NCBI RefSeq assembly: GCF_001429165.1
Contig: NZ_LMIR01000002.1
Location: 833,883-897,882 of the forward strand
Length of the DNA stretch: 64,000 bases
DNA from: Agromyces sp. Root81
GTDB lineage: Bacteria; Actinomycetota; Actinomycetes; Actinomycetales; Microbacteriaceae
Direction of reading: 5' to 3'
Shown here piece after piece: positions 16,833 to 25,070 of the stretch. Below the pieces are notes generated by a model. That model was not told where the DNA came from and did not search any database. It saw only the letters and a program-made list of their open reading frames with translations. The translations under genes were made by a program, and so were the position numbers. Each line of letters opens with the position of its first letter. The first letter of the stretch is position 1.

Positions 16833-16883
16833 GCGCTCCTCGCCCGCGCTCGCCTGCGCTCCTCGCCCGCGCTCGCCCGCGCT
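16833..16883. repeat. 23-bp direct repeat at the end of the GlxA-like gene
   Basis: GCGCTCCTCGCCCGCGCTCG plus three bases occurs at 16833-16855 and again at 16856-16878 (last base differs), followed by a 5-base start of a third copy that reaches the stop codon of the gene. It looks like a recent slippage duplication in the untranslated tail. Confidence 0.7.
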
Positions 16884-17835
16884 ACTCCCCCGCGGCGAAG
16901 GTGTGCCGGTAGTCGCTCGGCGAGACGCCGAGGATCCGCTGGAAGTGCAGCCGCAGGTTCGCCCCGGTGCCGAGGCCGGCCCGCGCGGCGATCTGCTCCA
17001 CCCCGAGGTCGCTGCGCTCGAGCAGCTCGCGAGCCATGTCGACCCTGGCCCGCAGCACCCACTGCATCGGCGTGTAGCCGGTGTCTTCCACGAAGCGGCG
17101 CGAGAAGGTGCGCGGCGAGACGTTGGCGTTGCGGGCGAGCGCGTCGAGCGTGAGAGGTTCTTCGAGCTGCCGCAGCGCCCACTCCCGCGTCGCCGCGAAC
17201 ACGGGCCCGAGCTCGGGAGGGAGGCTGCGCGGAACGTACTGCGCCTGCCCGCCGCTGCGGTACGGGGCGGCCACGAGCCGGCGGGCGGCGTGGTTGGCGA
17301 CCGCGACGCCGTGATCGCGCCGCACGAGGTGCAGGCAGAGGTCGATGCCAGATGCCGCCCCTGCCGAGGTCAGCACCCCGCCCTCGTCGACGAACAGCAC
17401 GTTCGTGTCGACCTTGACGAGCGGATGCCTCGTGGCCAGCGCCCGCGTGTAGTGCCAGTGCGTCGTGGCCCGGCGACCGTCGAGCAGTCCCGTCGCCGCG
17501 AGCGCGAACGCCCCGGTCGAGATCGCGGCGAGCCGCGCGCCGCGCGTATGCGCCGCTCGGAGCGCGTCGACGACCGCTGCCGGCGGCTCGTCCCGATCGG
17601 GATGCCGGTACCCCGGGATGAACACGGTCTCGGCCCATTCGAGCGCGTCGAGCCCGTCGGCCACGTGGTACGAGAGCCCGTCGCCGCCCGTGACGAGTCC
17701 GGGTGCCGCCCCGCACACGCGCACCTCGTACGGCATGCTCGCGCGCGTCGAGAACACCTGTGCCGGAATGCCGACGTCGAGCGGCTTCGCCCCCGGCAGC
17801 ACGAGCACGGCGACGCGGTGGTTGCGACGGGTCAT
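16882..17835 (-). CDS. GlxA-family transcriptional regulator (DJ-1/PfpI plus AraC domains)
   Basis: A 317-residue protein. Residues about 5-185 form a DJ-1/PfpI-like domain (RVAVLVLPGAKPLDVGIPAQ, TVFIPGYRHPD, AISTGAFALAATGLLDGRRA). Residues about 210-310 carry two AraC-type helix-turn-helices (EEPLTLDALARNANVSPRTF, then GLGTGANLRLHFQRILGVSP). The usual nucleophile-elbow Cys of this family (CTGAF) is Ser here (STGAF), so the domain is likely a ligand sensor, not an enzyme. Its ATG overlaps the end of the exonuclease gene (ATGA), so the two form an operon. Confidence 0.9.
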   Translation of the reverse strand: MTRRNHRVAVLVLPGAKPLDVGIPAQVFSTRASMPYEVRVCGAAPGLVTGGDGLSYHVADGLDALEWAETVFIPGYRHPDRDEPPAAVVDALRAAHTRGARLAAISTGAFALAATGLLDGRRATTHWHYTRALATRHPLVKVDTNVLFVDEGGVLTSAGAASGIDLCLHLVRRDHGVAVANHAARRLVAAPYRSGGQAQYVPRSLPPELGPVFAATREWALRQLEEPLTLDALARNANVSPRTFSRRFVEDTGYTPMQWVLRARVDMARELLERSDLGVEQIAARAGLGTGANLRLHFQRILGVSPSDYRHTFAAGE

Positions 17836-18764
17836 CCGGCCAGCGCGTCGAGGGCCGCGAGCACCCGCGGCACCGAGCCGCCGAGGTTCCAGTCCTCCGC
17901 GAGGGCTTCGAGCGCCTCGCGGCGCGCGCCGGTGACGGGTCGCAGCGTCGAGTCGAACTCCCCGAGGTCGAGATCGCGCACGACCTCGACGACGGTCGGC
18001 GCCACGGCGAGGTACGGGGCGGCGGCCGCGAACTTCGCGCGCACGCTCGCGGACATCGGCGCGGAGGCATCCGCTGCCGCCTCGATGATGCCGTCGAGGT
18101 CGACGAACTCCTGCAGCAGCGACGCGGCGGTCTTCTCGCCGACGCCCGCGACGCCGGGCAGCCCGTCGGAGCTGTCGCCCCGCATCACGGCGAAGTCCGC
18201 GTACTGCTGCGGCAGCACCCCGTACTTGCCGACGACTGAGGCGTCGGTCAGCACTTCGAGCCTGCTCATGCCGCGCGCCGTGTAGACGACCCGAACGGAT
18301 GCCGCGTCGTCGACGAGCTGGAACAGGTCGCGGTCGCCCGTGACGACGTCGACGGGCAGGTCGGCGCCGGTGGCGAGCGTGCCGATGACATCGTCGGCCT
18401 CGTGCTCGGGAGCGCCGACGACGGCGATGCCGAGCAGCCCGAGCACCTCGCGGATGCGCGGGATCTGCACGATCAGTCCGGGCGGGGTCTCCTCGACGTC
18501 GACGCCGCCGGGCACGGCGCGCTCGACGCGGTGCGCCTTGTAGCTCGGAATGAGCTCGACCCGCCAGGCCGGGCGCCAGTCGTCGTCCCAGCAGGCGACG
18601 AGGTGCGTCGCCTCGAAGTCGGTGACGAGGCGCGCGATCATGTCGAGGAGGCCGCGCACCGCGTTCACGGGGGTGCCGTCGGGCGCCGTGATCGAGTCGG
18701 GCACGCCGTAGAACGCGCGGAAGTAGAGCGAGGCGGTGTCGAGGAGCATCAGTCGGTCGGCCAC
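17832..18764 (-). CDS. 5'-3' exonuclease (PolI-type FEN domain, stand-alone)
   Basis: A 310-residue flap/5' nuclease homologous to the N-terminal domain of DNA polymerase I. Acidic metal-binding motifs: MLLDTASLYFRAFYG, CWDDDWRPAWR, EHEADDVIGTLA, VVTGDRDLFQLV, and the H3TH region RGDSSDGLPGVAGVGEKTAA. Stand-alone copies are common in actinobacteria and probably act on RNA primers or flaps. A GTG at 18764 is chosen as it precedes the first beta strand directly; longer frames run into sequence antisense to the divergent transporter gene. Confidence 0.92.
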   Translation of the reverse strand: MADRLMLLDTASLYFRAFYGVPDSITAPDGTPVNAVRGLLDMIARLVTDFEATHLVACWDDDWRPAWRVELIPSYKAHRVERAVPGGVDVEETPPGLIVQIPRIREVLGLLGIAVVGAPEHEADDVIGTLATGADLPVDVVTGDRDLFQLVDDAASVRVVYTARGMSRLEVLTDASVVGKYGVLPQQYADFAVMRGDSSDGLPGVAGVGEKTAASLLQEFVDLDGIIEAAADASAPMSASVRAKFAAAAPYLAVAPTVVEVVRDLDLGEFDSTLRPVTGARREALEALAEDWNLGGSVPRVLAALDALAG

Positions 18765-18855
18765 AGGCCGATCATGGCACGATGCCGTCTGCGCTCCTAC
18801 CCCCGATGCGGCGCGGGGCGGTGCGGAGGCGCGCCCGCCTCGATACCGTGGGCGC

Positions 18856-20763
18856 ATGAGCGGTACCCCGAACGAGCCGACCGACCACGCCGAACCGGGT
18901 GATCCCCCGGCGGCAGCGGATGCCGACGGGCACTTGCCGCACCGATCGCTCCCGCCGGTGCAGCGCTGGGTGTTCTGGCCCGCGGCGAGCGTCGTCGCGC
19001 TGTTCGTCGCCTTCGCCCTCATCTCGCCGAAGACGGCCGAGGCGATGTTCGGCGCGATCCAGACGAGCATCGTCAACACCTTCAACTGGTACTACGTGCT
19101 CATCGCGGCGTTCTTCGTGGCGTTCTGCCTGTTCGTCGGCTTCAGCCGGTTCGGCGACATCAAGCTCGGCCGCGATGACGACGAACCCGAGTTCTCGCTG
19201 CTCTCGTGGTTCTCGCTGCTCTTCGCCGCCGGCATGGGCATCGGACTCGTCTTCTACGGGGTCAGCGAGCCGCTCAGCCATTACGTCTCCCCCCGGCCGG
19301 GTGTGGTCGGCACCCCCGAGGCGCTCGCCCAGCAGGCGCTCAGCCAGACCTACCTGCACTGGGGGGTGCAGGCGTGGTCGATCTACGTCGTCGTCGGGCT
19401 CGGCCTCGCCTACGCGATCCACCGCCGGCGCCGGCCGATCTCCATCCGCTGGACGCTCGAGCCGCTGCTCGGCAAGCGCGTCGAGGGCGGCTGGGGCCAC
19501 ACGATCGACATCATCGCCCTCGTCGGCACCCTCTTCGGCGTCGCCACCTCGCTCGGGCTCGGCGTGCTGCAGATCAGCGCGGGCCTCGACATCGCGGGCA
19601 TCCTCGAACCGAACGTGCTCACGCAGGTCATCCTGATCCTCATCATCTCGGTCTTCGTGCTCTGGTCGGTGCTCTCCGGGGTGACGAAGGGCATGAAGTG
19701 GCTCTCGACCGCGAACCTCGTGCTCGCCGGCATCCTCGTGCTGTACGTCCTCGTGATGGGCCCGACCGAGTACCTGCTGCGCGAGTTCGTGCAGTCGATC
19801 GGCAACTACATCCAGAACTTCGTCGGCCTCTCGTTCAACGTGAGCGCCTTCCAGGGCACCGAGGGCGAGGAGTGGCAGGCGTCGTGGACCTCGTTCTACT
19901 GGGGCTGGTGGATCTCGTGGGCGCCGTTCGTCGGCATCTTCATCGCGCGCGTGTCGAAGGGACGCACCGTGCGGCAGTTCGTCTCGGGCGTCATCCTCGT
20001 GCCCACGCTCATCGGCATCCTCTGGTTCGCGGTGCTCGGCGGCTCGGCGCTCGCGATCGAGCTCGCCGATCCGGGAGCGCTCACCCAGCCCGACGGCACG
20101 GTCAACATCGAGGGCGCGCTCTTCGAACTGCTCACCTACATTCCCGGCACCGCGGTGCTGACGGTCGGCGTGATCCTGCTCATCACGATCTTCTTCGTCA
20201 CCTCGGCCGACTCGGGCGCCCTCGTGATGGGCATGATCGCCACCGGCGGCCAGCTGAACCCGAAGCGGTGGGTGCGCACCTTCTTCACCATGATCACGGC
20301 GCTGCTCGCGATCGCCCTGCTCCTCACCGGCGGCCTCAAAGCCCTGCAGACCGCGGCGATCCTCATCGCGCTGCCGTTCAGCATCGTCATGCTGCTGATC
20401 TGCTGGTCGACGATCATCGCCTTCACGCGTGAGCGGCGTGCCTACGCGAAGGCCGAGCGCGCGCAGTTCATCGACCACATCGGCGAGCACTACGGGCTCG
20501 AGGTCGAGGAGCCGCTCGAGCGCGGCCTCGTCGCAGGGCCGCCGAAGTGGGTGCGCGGGCTGCGCAAGCGACTGCGGCTGGGCACGGATGCCTCGGCGCC
20601 CCGTCGCGCGTCGCCGGCGACCCTCGCCGAGGAGAACGCCCTGCCCGATTCTGTGCCGACGGCCGACGTCGACGCGATCGTCGACCACGACCCGCTGGCG
20701 GACACCGACGACCCCGACATCCCCGAGCACGGCGAAGACGAGCCCCGCGGCATCCCGCAGTAA
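18856..20763 (+). CDS. BCCT-family betaine/carnitine/choline transporter
   Basis: A 635-residue transporter with a Pro/Asp-rich N-tail, about twelve membrane helices and a charged C-terminal tail of about 100 residues. LLFAAGMGIGLVFYGVSEPL is the glycine-rich substrate/sodium-binding helix, HWGVQAWSIYVVVGLGLAY follows, and WGWWISWAPFVGIFIARVSK is the BCCT signature. The Gly-Met-Gly-Ile-Gly motif is typical of Na+-coupled betaine importers such as BetP, and the long C-terminal tail could be an osmosensor. TACCGT lies 6 bases before the ATG, suggesting a leaderless mRNA. Confidence 0.93.
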   Translation: MSGTPNEPTDHAEPGDPPAAADADGHLPHRSLPPVQRWVFWPAASVVALFVAFALISPKTAEAMFGAIQTSIVNTFNWYYVLIAAFFVAFCLFVGFSRFGDIKLGRDDDEPEFSLLSWFSLLFAAGMGIGLVFYGVSEPLSHYVSPRPGVVGTPEALAQQALSQTYLHWGVQAWSIYVVVGLGLAYAIHRRRRPISIRWTLEPLLGKRVEGGWGHTIDIIALVGTLFGVATSLGLGVLQISAGLDIAGILEPNVLTQVILILIISVFVLWSVLSGVTKGMKWLSTANLVLAGILVLYVLVMGPTEYLLREFVQSIGNYIQNFVGLSFNVSAFQGTEGEEWQASWTSFYWGWWISWAPFVGIFIARVSKGRTVRQFVSGVILVPTLIGILWFAVLGGSALAIELADPGALTQPDGTVNIEGALFELLTYIPGTAVLTVGVILLITIFFVTSADSGALVMGMIATGGQLNPKRWVRTFFTMITALLAIALLLTGGLKALQTAAILIALPFSIVMLLICWSTIIAFTRERRAYAKAERAQFIDHIGEHYGLEVEEPLERGLVAGPPKWVRGLRKRLRLGTDASAPRRASPATLAEENALPDSVPTADVDAIVDHDPLADTDDPDIPEHGEDEPRGIPQ

Positions 20764-20773
20764 CGTGGCTCGC

Positions 20774-21811
20774 ATGGGCATCACCGGCACGTTCCGCGCC
20801 TCCAAACGCGTGCCGATCCTGCAGGTCGCGAAGGCCTCGGCCGCGACGATCGCGGCCTGGCTCATCGCCGGCTGGCTGATCCCGGGGCAGCTGCCCGTGT
20901 TCGCCGCGATCGCGGCGCTGCTCGTCGTGCAGCCGAGCGTGAACCAGTCGTTCGGCAAGGCGATCGAGCGGTCGATCGGCGTGATCCTCGGGGTGCTCGT
21001 CGCGACCGCGGCCTCGCTCGTCTTCGGGGTGAACAGCTGGATCATCCTCGTCACGATCGTGATCGCGATGCTCGTCGCGTGGGCGCTGAAGATGACGCCG
21101 GGCACATCGAACCAGGTCGCGATCAGCGCGATGCTCGTGCTCGCCCTCGGCTCCTCGTCGCCCGAGTACGCCGTCGACCGCATCCTCGAGACCCTCATCG
21201 GCGCCGCGATCGGCATCGTCGTCAACGCCCTCATCGTGCCGCCGGTGGCCGTCGAGCCGGCGCGGCGCGACCTGTCGCTGCTCGGCGGCGAGCTCGCGGC
21301 ATCCCTCGACCGGCTCGCGAGCGCCCTCGAGAACCCGCAGACGCCCGGCGACCTGCAGCGGCTCATGGTCGAGGCGCGCCTCATGCGACCGATGCGCGAT
21401 GCAGCGGATGCCTCGATCGCGACGGGCGAGGAATCGCTGACGCTGAATCCGCGGCGCTCCGCGCACCGCACCGAGCTCGGCGAGATGCGCACGCTGCTCG
21501 ACCGGCTGGGCCCGATCGTCACGCAGGTGATCGGCATGACCCGGGCCTTCTTCGACCACTACGACGCGAAACTCGCCGACGAGCCCACCGTGCGCGCGAT
21601 CGCCGAGCAGCTGCGCCGCGCCGCCCACGATGTGCGACTCGCGGTGCACCTCGCCGATGTCGACCCCGAACCGCTCACCTCGACGTTCCCGGCCCTGACG
21701 TCGCCGCTCGTGATCGCCCCACCGCGGTCGGGCCACTGGATCCTGATCGGCTCGCTCATGGAGGACCTGCGCCGCATCCGCGCCGAACTCGTCGAGGAGC
21801 AGCCGGGCTGA
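20774..21811 (+). CDS. FUSC/aromatic acid exporter-family membrane protein
   Basis: A 345-residue protein with about six hydrophobic segments in residues 15-160 (ASAATIAAWLIAGWLIPGQL, FAAIAALLVVQPSVNQSFGK, IILVTIVIAMLVAWALKM, ETLIGAAIGIVVNALIVPPV) and a long helical cytoplasmic half. This matches the FUSC-like/ArAE exporter group, whose members export aromatic acids or other small organics. TAACGT, overlapping the stop of the BCCT gene, is 7 bases before its ATG, so it may have its own promoter despite the 10-base gap. Confidence 0.82.
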   Translation: MGITGTFRASKRVPILQVAKASAATIAAWLIAGWLIPGQLPVFAAIAALLVVQPSVNQSFGKAIERSIGVILGVLVATAASLVFGVNSWIILVTIVIAMLVAWALKMTPGTSNQVAISAMLVLALGSSSPEYAVDRILETLIGAAIGIVVNALIVPPVAVEPARRDLSLLGGELAASLDRLASALENPQTPGDLQRLMVEARLMRPMRDAADASIATGEESLTLNPRRSAHRTELGEMRTLLDRLGPIVTQVIGMTRAFFDHYDAKLADEPTVRAIAEQLRRAAHDVRLAVHLADVDPEPLTSTFPALTSPLVIAPPRSGHWILIGSLMEDLRRIRAELVEEQPG

Positions 21812-21866
21812 GGCGATCCGCCCACGCGCGGCACCCGAGGTCGCCGGCCGGCTCGCGGCCGACGCG

Positions 21867-22256
21867 TCACGGCACCAGCATGCCGAGGCACGGACCGAGC
21901 ACGATGATCCACATCGCGGCCGAGACGATCAGAATGCCGGTGGCGAATCGCCGCCACTTCGGGAAGAACATCAGCGCGACCGCGGCGACCACCACCACCA
22001 CCGACGGAATGAAGAACCCGATGACATTGGAGATGGTCAGGAGCGCCAGCCCGATGACGACGGCGAGCAGGTACGCGCCGCACCCGGTGACCGCTCCGAG
22101 TCCGATGCCGGGCATCCCGCCGACGGGTGGCGGGGCGAGCGGCTGACCTGGCGGCGGGGTGAGCTGACCCTCTGGCGGTCTCGGCTCTTCTGGCGGTCCC
22201 GGCTCTCCTGGCGGTCCCGGCTCTTCGGGCACCGGGGGCTCAGCCGGATCAACCAT
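21867..22256 (-). CDS. proline-rich membrane protein, last gene of the radical SAM operon
   Basis: A 129-residue protein: a repetitive Pro/Glu/Gly N-terminus (PEEPGPPGEPGPPEEPRPPE, then TPPPGQPLAPPP) and three hydrophobic segments (AYLLAVVIGLALL, FFIPSVVVVVAAVALMFF, TGILIVSAAMWIIVLGPCLG). No known family. Its ATG lies inside the end of the Lgt-like gene (8-base overlap), so it is cotranslated with it. Role unknown. Confidence 0.7.
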   Translation of the reverse strand: MVDPAEPPVPEEPGPPGEPGPPEEPRPPEGQLTPPPGQPLAPPPVGGMPGIGLGAVTGCGAYLLAVVIGLALLTISNVIGFFIPSVVVVVAAVALMFFPKWRRFATGILIVSAAMWIIVLGPCLGMLVP

Positions 22257-23046
22257 GCGACACCAACCTCTCGCGTGCACCGGTGAACTCGCCGCGGGAC
22301 GCCTTCCAGGCGATCCGGCCGAGCACCAGTGGAATCGTGACCATCAGGAACATCTGGGGGCGGGTGAGCCCCATCCACGCGACCTCGTTGCCGCGCACGA
22401 ACTCGATGAAGAACCGGAAGATCGCATACGCCGCCACGTAGAGCGTGAGCGTCTCGCCCGCCGCGATCGGCCGGTGCCGCAGCCAGAACCAGAGCACGGC
22501 GAAGGCCGCCGCCTGGAACACCACCTCGTAGAGAAAGCTCGGATGCAACGCAACCCCGGCCTGCCCGCCGACCCGCGCCGCCGCGTCCGTGTCGAGCACG
22601 ATGCCCCAGTCGCCCCCGGTCGGCGTGCCCGGGAGCTCGGTGAACAAGCATCCGATTCTCCCGATGGCCATCGCGAGCGCCACCGCGGGCGCGAAGAGGT
22701 CGCCGGTTCGCAACGGGTAGCGCACGATCCGCTTGGCCACGTGCACCCCGAGCCACGCACCGACGAGCGCACTCAGCACCGATGCGTGGCCACGCGTGAG
22801 CTGCTCGACCAGGTCGAGGTTCCTGCTGAAGTCGAGGTGCTGCATCCACGTGCCGAGCCGGGCGGCGAGCGCGGCGCCGGCAAGGGCGCCGAGCACGAGG
22901 TACCCGATCCGCGGATCGGTCTGGCCGCGACGGCGCGACTCGACGATGAAGACGATTCCGGCGGCGGCCATGCCGAGCGCGACGAAGGCCGAGTGGGTGT
23001 CGATCGGCGGTCCCCAGCCGAGCAGGTCGGGCAGTGTCGGGAACAC
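22249..23046 (-). CDS. diverged prolipoprotein diacylglyceryl transferase (Lgt)-like membrane protein
   Basis: A 265-residue protein with seven predicted membrane segments and the Lgt-like pairs GRIGCLFTELPG and IFRFFIEFVRGNE. Lgt moves diacylglycerol from phosphatidylglycerol to lipobox cysteines. Here the usual signature (GR-x-GNF-x-N-x-E-x-x-G) is altered: the Asn after GRIG is Cys, the second Asn is Thr, and the segment seems one residue shorter; RFxIEFxR is kept. A different acceptor or activity is therefore possible. GTG start, 4 bases after the small membrane protein gene and downstream of the radical SAM gene. Confidence 0.82.
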   Translation of the reverse strand: MFPTLPDLLGWGPPIDTHSAFVALGMAAAGIVFIVESRRRGQTDPRIGYLVLGALAGAALAARLGTWMQHLDFSRNLDLVEQLTRGHASVLSALVGAWLGVHVAKRIVRYPLRTGDLFAPAVALAMAIGRIGCLFTELPGTPTGGDWGIVLDTDAAARVGGQAGVALHPSFLYEVVFQAAAFAVLWFWLRHRPIAAGETLTLYVAAYAIFRFFIEFVRGNEVAWMGLTRPQMFLMVTIPLVLGRIAWKASRGEFTGARERLVSHG

Positions 23047-23050
23047 GGGG

Positions 23051-23395
23051 TCACCCCAGCCCGTTCAGCCAGAACATCACCCAGAACGGTGCGGCGACCG
23101 CAGCGAGCACGGCGATCACCGCGAGGTAGGCCAGCACGAGGCGCGTGTCGCCGAGCTTGCACTTCGAGCGCAGCAGGCCGGCCCGGCGCGCCTTCGCGTA
23201 GCCGGCGATCGCGATGAGCGCGAACCCGAGCACGGCGATCGGCCCGAGCACGCAGGCGATCACGGCGACGGTCGTGAACACGCACAGGCGGAGCGGATCG
23301 AACGGCGCCGGGTCGCCGACGGTCTCGTCGTACCGGTTCAGCCCCGTCAGGTCGAGCGCGGCGGCATCGCCCGCGCCGTCGCCGTCGCCGTTCAT
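23051..23395 (-). CDS. small two-helix membrane protein in the radical SAM operon
   Basis: A 114-residue protein with an acidic N-terminus (NGDGDGAGDAAALDL), two hydrophobic segments (LCVFTTVAVIACVLGPIAVL continuing to FALIAIAGY, and LVLAYLAVIAVLAAVAAPFW) and a basic linker (KARRAGLLRSKCKLGDTR). Its ATG overlaps the stop of the radical SAM gene (ATGA). It may anchor or couple the radical SAM enzyme to the membrane; that is inference from position. Confidence 0.72.
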   Translation of the reverse strand: MNGDGDGAGDAAALDLTGLNRYDETVGDPAPFDPLRLCVFTTVAVIACVLGPIAVLGFALIAIAGYAKARRAGLLRSKCKLGDTRLVLAYLAVIAVLAAVAAPFWVMFWLNGLG

Positions 23396-24984
23396 TTCGC
23401 CGTCACCGTCAACTCGCGCCGGGCGCCGGCGACCGTCGACAGCTTCGTGCGAGCGAGCGGCGCCCACGCCTGCACGGCGCAGAACGGCGCGCACTGGTGC
23501 GCCGAGGTCTCGGCGTTCACGGTCGCGACGTGCACGCAGCACTGCGTCAGGCGCTCCTCGATCATCGTGTTGATGTCCATGAAGGGCTTGACCGTGATGC
23601 GCAGCACCCGCTCGCCCATCATCGCGCGCAGGCGCTTGTGCTGGCCCGGCAGCGACGAGCTCGCGAGCGCGGCGAGGGTGCCGATGCCGAGGTCGCAGTT
23701 CTGGCAGATGTCCCGCCAGATCGACGCCATCGACGGATGGGACAGCGAGGACTGCTCGCTCAGCAGGTCGAGCAGCGACCCCTTGACGACCTCGCGCAGC
23801 GCCTGGTTGACATTGCTGTCGGCGATGCGGTTCGCGACGAGGTCGGGCTCGAGGTCGAGGAACTGCTTCAGCCGATCGTGGCCGATCAGCGCGGTCAGCG
23901 ACTTCCACGCACCCGAGTCGTCGCGCAACAGGTACCCCACCGAGCAGCAGTGCGGGTGGCTGCACGGCAGTGCCGTGAGGTCGCGCCAGGTGACCTCGCC
24001 ATCGGTCTGCGGCCCGAGGCGCGCGAGCACGCCCGTGTGCGTCAGCCGGTCGTTCGGGTCGATGCCCGCCGAGCGCCCCGAGCCGAACACCGGCTGGACG
24101 GTGACCCCTCCGACGTACGGCGTCGCCATCGCACGGCGGATCACCGCGCCGATCTCGTCGTCGTTGACGCCGAGCGCGGCCGTCATCGTCAGCGTCGTGA
24201 ACACCCCAGCCGCCGAGAGCCGCTCGAGGGCGCGCTCCTTGAACCTGCGGATGTCAGCACCGCGGTGGAACGCCGACGCCTCGGCGCTCTCGCCGTCGTA
24301 CTGCAGGTACACCTCGACCCGCTCGCGGTGCCGGCGCAGGGTCTCGACGAGCGCGTCGTCCTGGGCGATGCGCAGTCCGTTCGAGTTCAGCAGGATGCGC
24401 ACGACCGGACGGGCGACGAGGTGATCGAGCAGCTGCTCGAGCCAGGGATAGAGGGTGGGCTCGCCGCCGCTCAGCATCAGCACGTCGATGCGACCGTTCT
24501 CCTTCGCGAGCCGCGCGTCGACCGAGGCGAGCACGTCGGCAAGCGGAGCCACGGCGCTCGCGGCCGGCCCCGACTCGGCGAAGCAGGTGGGGCAGCGCAG
24601 GTTGCAGTGATCGGTGAGGTCTTCGAGCAGGATGCAGGTGTGCTGCGTCTGCATCTCGGGCAGCCCGTCTTCGTAAGCGGACGGCACCGGCTTGAAGTTG
24701 CCCCTCGTGTCGGGGGCGTGCACCTTCGTCGGGGCGGTCCACTCCTCGAGGTAGGCGAGGATCTCGGCCGACTCGTCGTAGAGCGTGCTGACCAGTCCGT
24801 GCTCGCGGCATCCTCGCTCGAGCCAGACACGCCCGTCGCGCACCGCGAGCCAGCCCGAGAGCCGTGCGACCTCGGCGAGTGGACGGTCGGGGTCCTCTTC
24901 ATGACAACGAGGGCAGAATGCGTTGACGTAGCGGTGGATGCGGTCGTCGCGAAGTGGCATTCCGGTTCCGGCATTCGGGTGCAT
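23392..24984 (-). CDS. cysteine-rich radical SAM enzyme, tetraether synthase (Tes)-like
   Basis: A 530-residue protein. An N-terminal metal-site-like segment (C24PRC27 and C59REH62G) precedes the radical SAM core with TDHCNLRCPTCFAES (C127, C131, C134) and LMLSGGEPTL. Further Cys groups follow: PCSHPHCC (C341, C346, C347), ICQNC (C427, C430), QCCV (482, 483) and QCAPFC (498, 502), enough for extra Fe-S clusters. This plan (rubredoxin-like site, SAM cluster, auxiliary clusters, similar length) recalls archaeal Tes/GDGT-MAS, which couples lipid chains by C-C bonds. The next genes encode membrane and Lgt-like proteins, supporting a lipid substrate. ATG 24984 is chosen over 24960 and 25038 because TATCGT lies 6 bases before it. 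Confidence 0.8.
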   Translation of the reverse strand: MHPNAGTGMPLRDDRIHRYVNAFCPRCHEEDPDRPLAEVARLSGWLAVRDGRVWLERGCREHGLVSTLYDESAEILAYLEEWTAPTKVHAPDTRGNFKPVPSAYEDGLPEMQTQHTCILLEDLTDHCNLRCPTCFAESGPAASAVAPLADVLASVDARLAKENGRIDVLMLSGGEPTLYPWLEQLLDHLVARPVVRILLNSNGLRIAQDDALVETLRRHRERVEVYLQYDGESAEASAFHRGADIRRFKERALERLSAAGVFTTLTMTAALGVNDDEIGAVIRRAMATPYVGGVTVQPVFGSGRSAGIDPNDRLTHTGVLARLGPQTDGEVTWRDLTALPCSHPHCCSVGYLLRDDSGAWKSLTALIGHDRLKQFLDLEPDLVANRIADSNVNQALREVVKGSLLDLLSEQSSLSHPSMASIWRDICQNCDLGIGTLAALASSSLPGQHKRLRAMMGERVLRITVKPFMDINTMIEERLTQCCVHVATVNAETSAHQCAPFCAVQAWAPLARTKLSTVAGARRELTVTAK

Positions 24985-24990
24985 CCGCCC

Positions 24991-24996
24991 ACGATA
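24991..24996 (-). promoter_or_regulatory. -10-like box of the radical SAM operon
   Basis: TATCGT on the minus strand ends 6 bases before the ATG at 24984. This is the leaderless spacing seen repeatedly in this window. No clear -35 element is visible. Confidence 0.5.
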
Positions 24997-25026
24997 GCGG
25001 TCGGCCGTGCGGCGCACGAGGCTCGA

Positions 25027-25059
25027 CCGGGTGCTCATCGAAACCAGCTGAGCACCCGG
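25027..25059 (-). terminator. hairpin between the metallophosphoesterase gene and the radical SAM operon
   Basis: CCGGGTGCTCA and TGAGCACCCGG form a perfect 11-bp stem with an 11-base loop, 11 bases after the stop of the phosphoesterase gene. It separates two same-strand units and makes an ATG inside it (25038) an unlikely start for the radical SAM gene. No T-run. Confidence 0.65.
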
Positions 25060-25070
25060 CCGCGGGCCCG

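Noticed and set aside
18772..21537. A 921-residue open frame on the minus strand opposite the BCCT and FUSC genes
   Set aside because: It is antisense to two well-supported membrane protein genes, is rich in Arg/Asp/His typical of GC-rich shadow frames, and shows no domain.
24985..25038. Upstream ATG (25038) as start of the radical SAM gene
   Set aside because: It lies inside a perfect hairpin that follows the preceding gene and has no ribosome site; the ATG at 24984 has a -10-like box at leaderless spacing.
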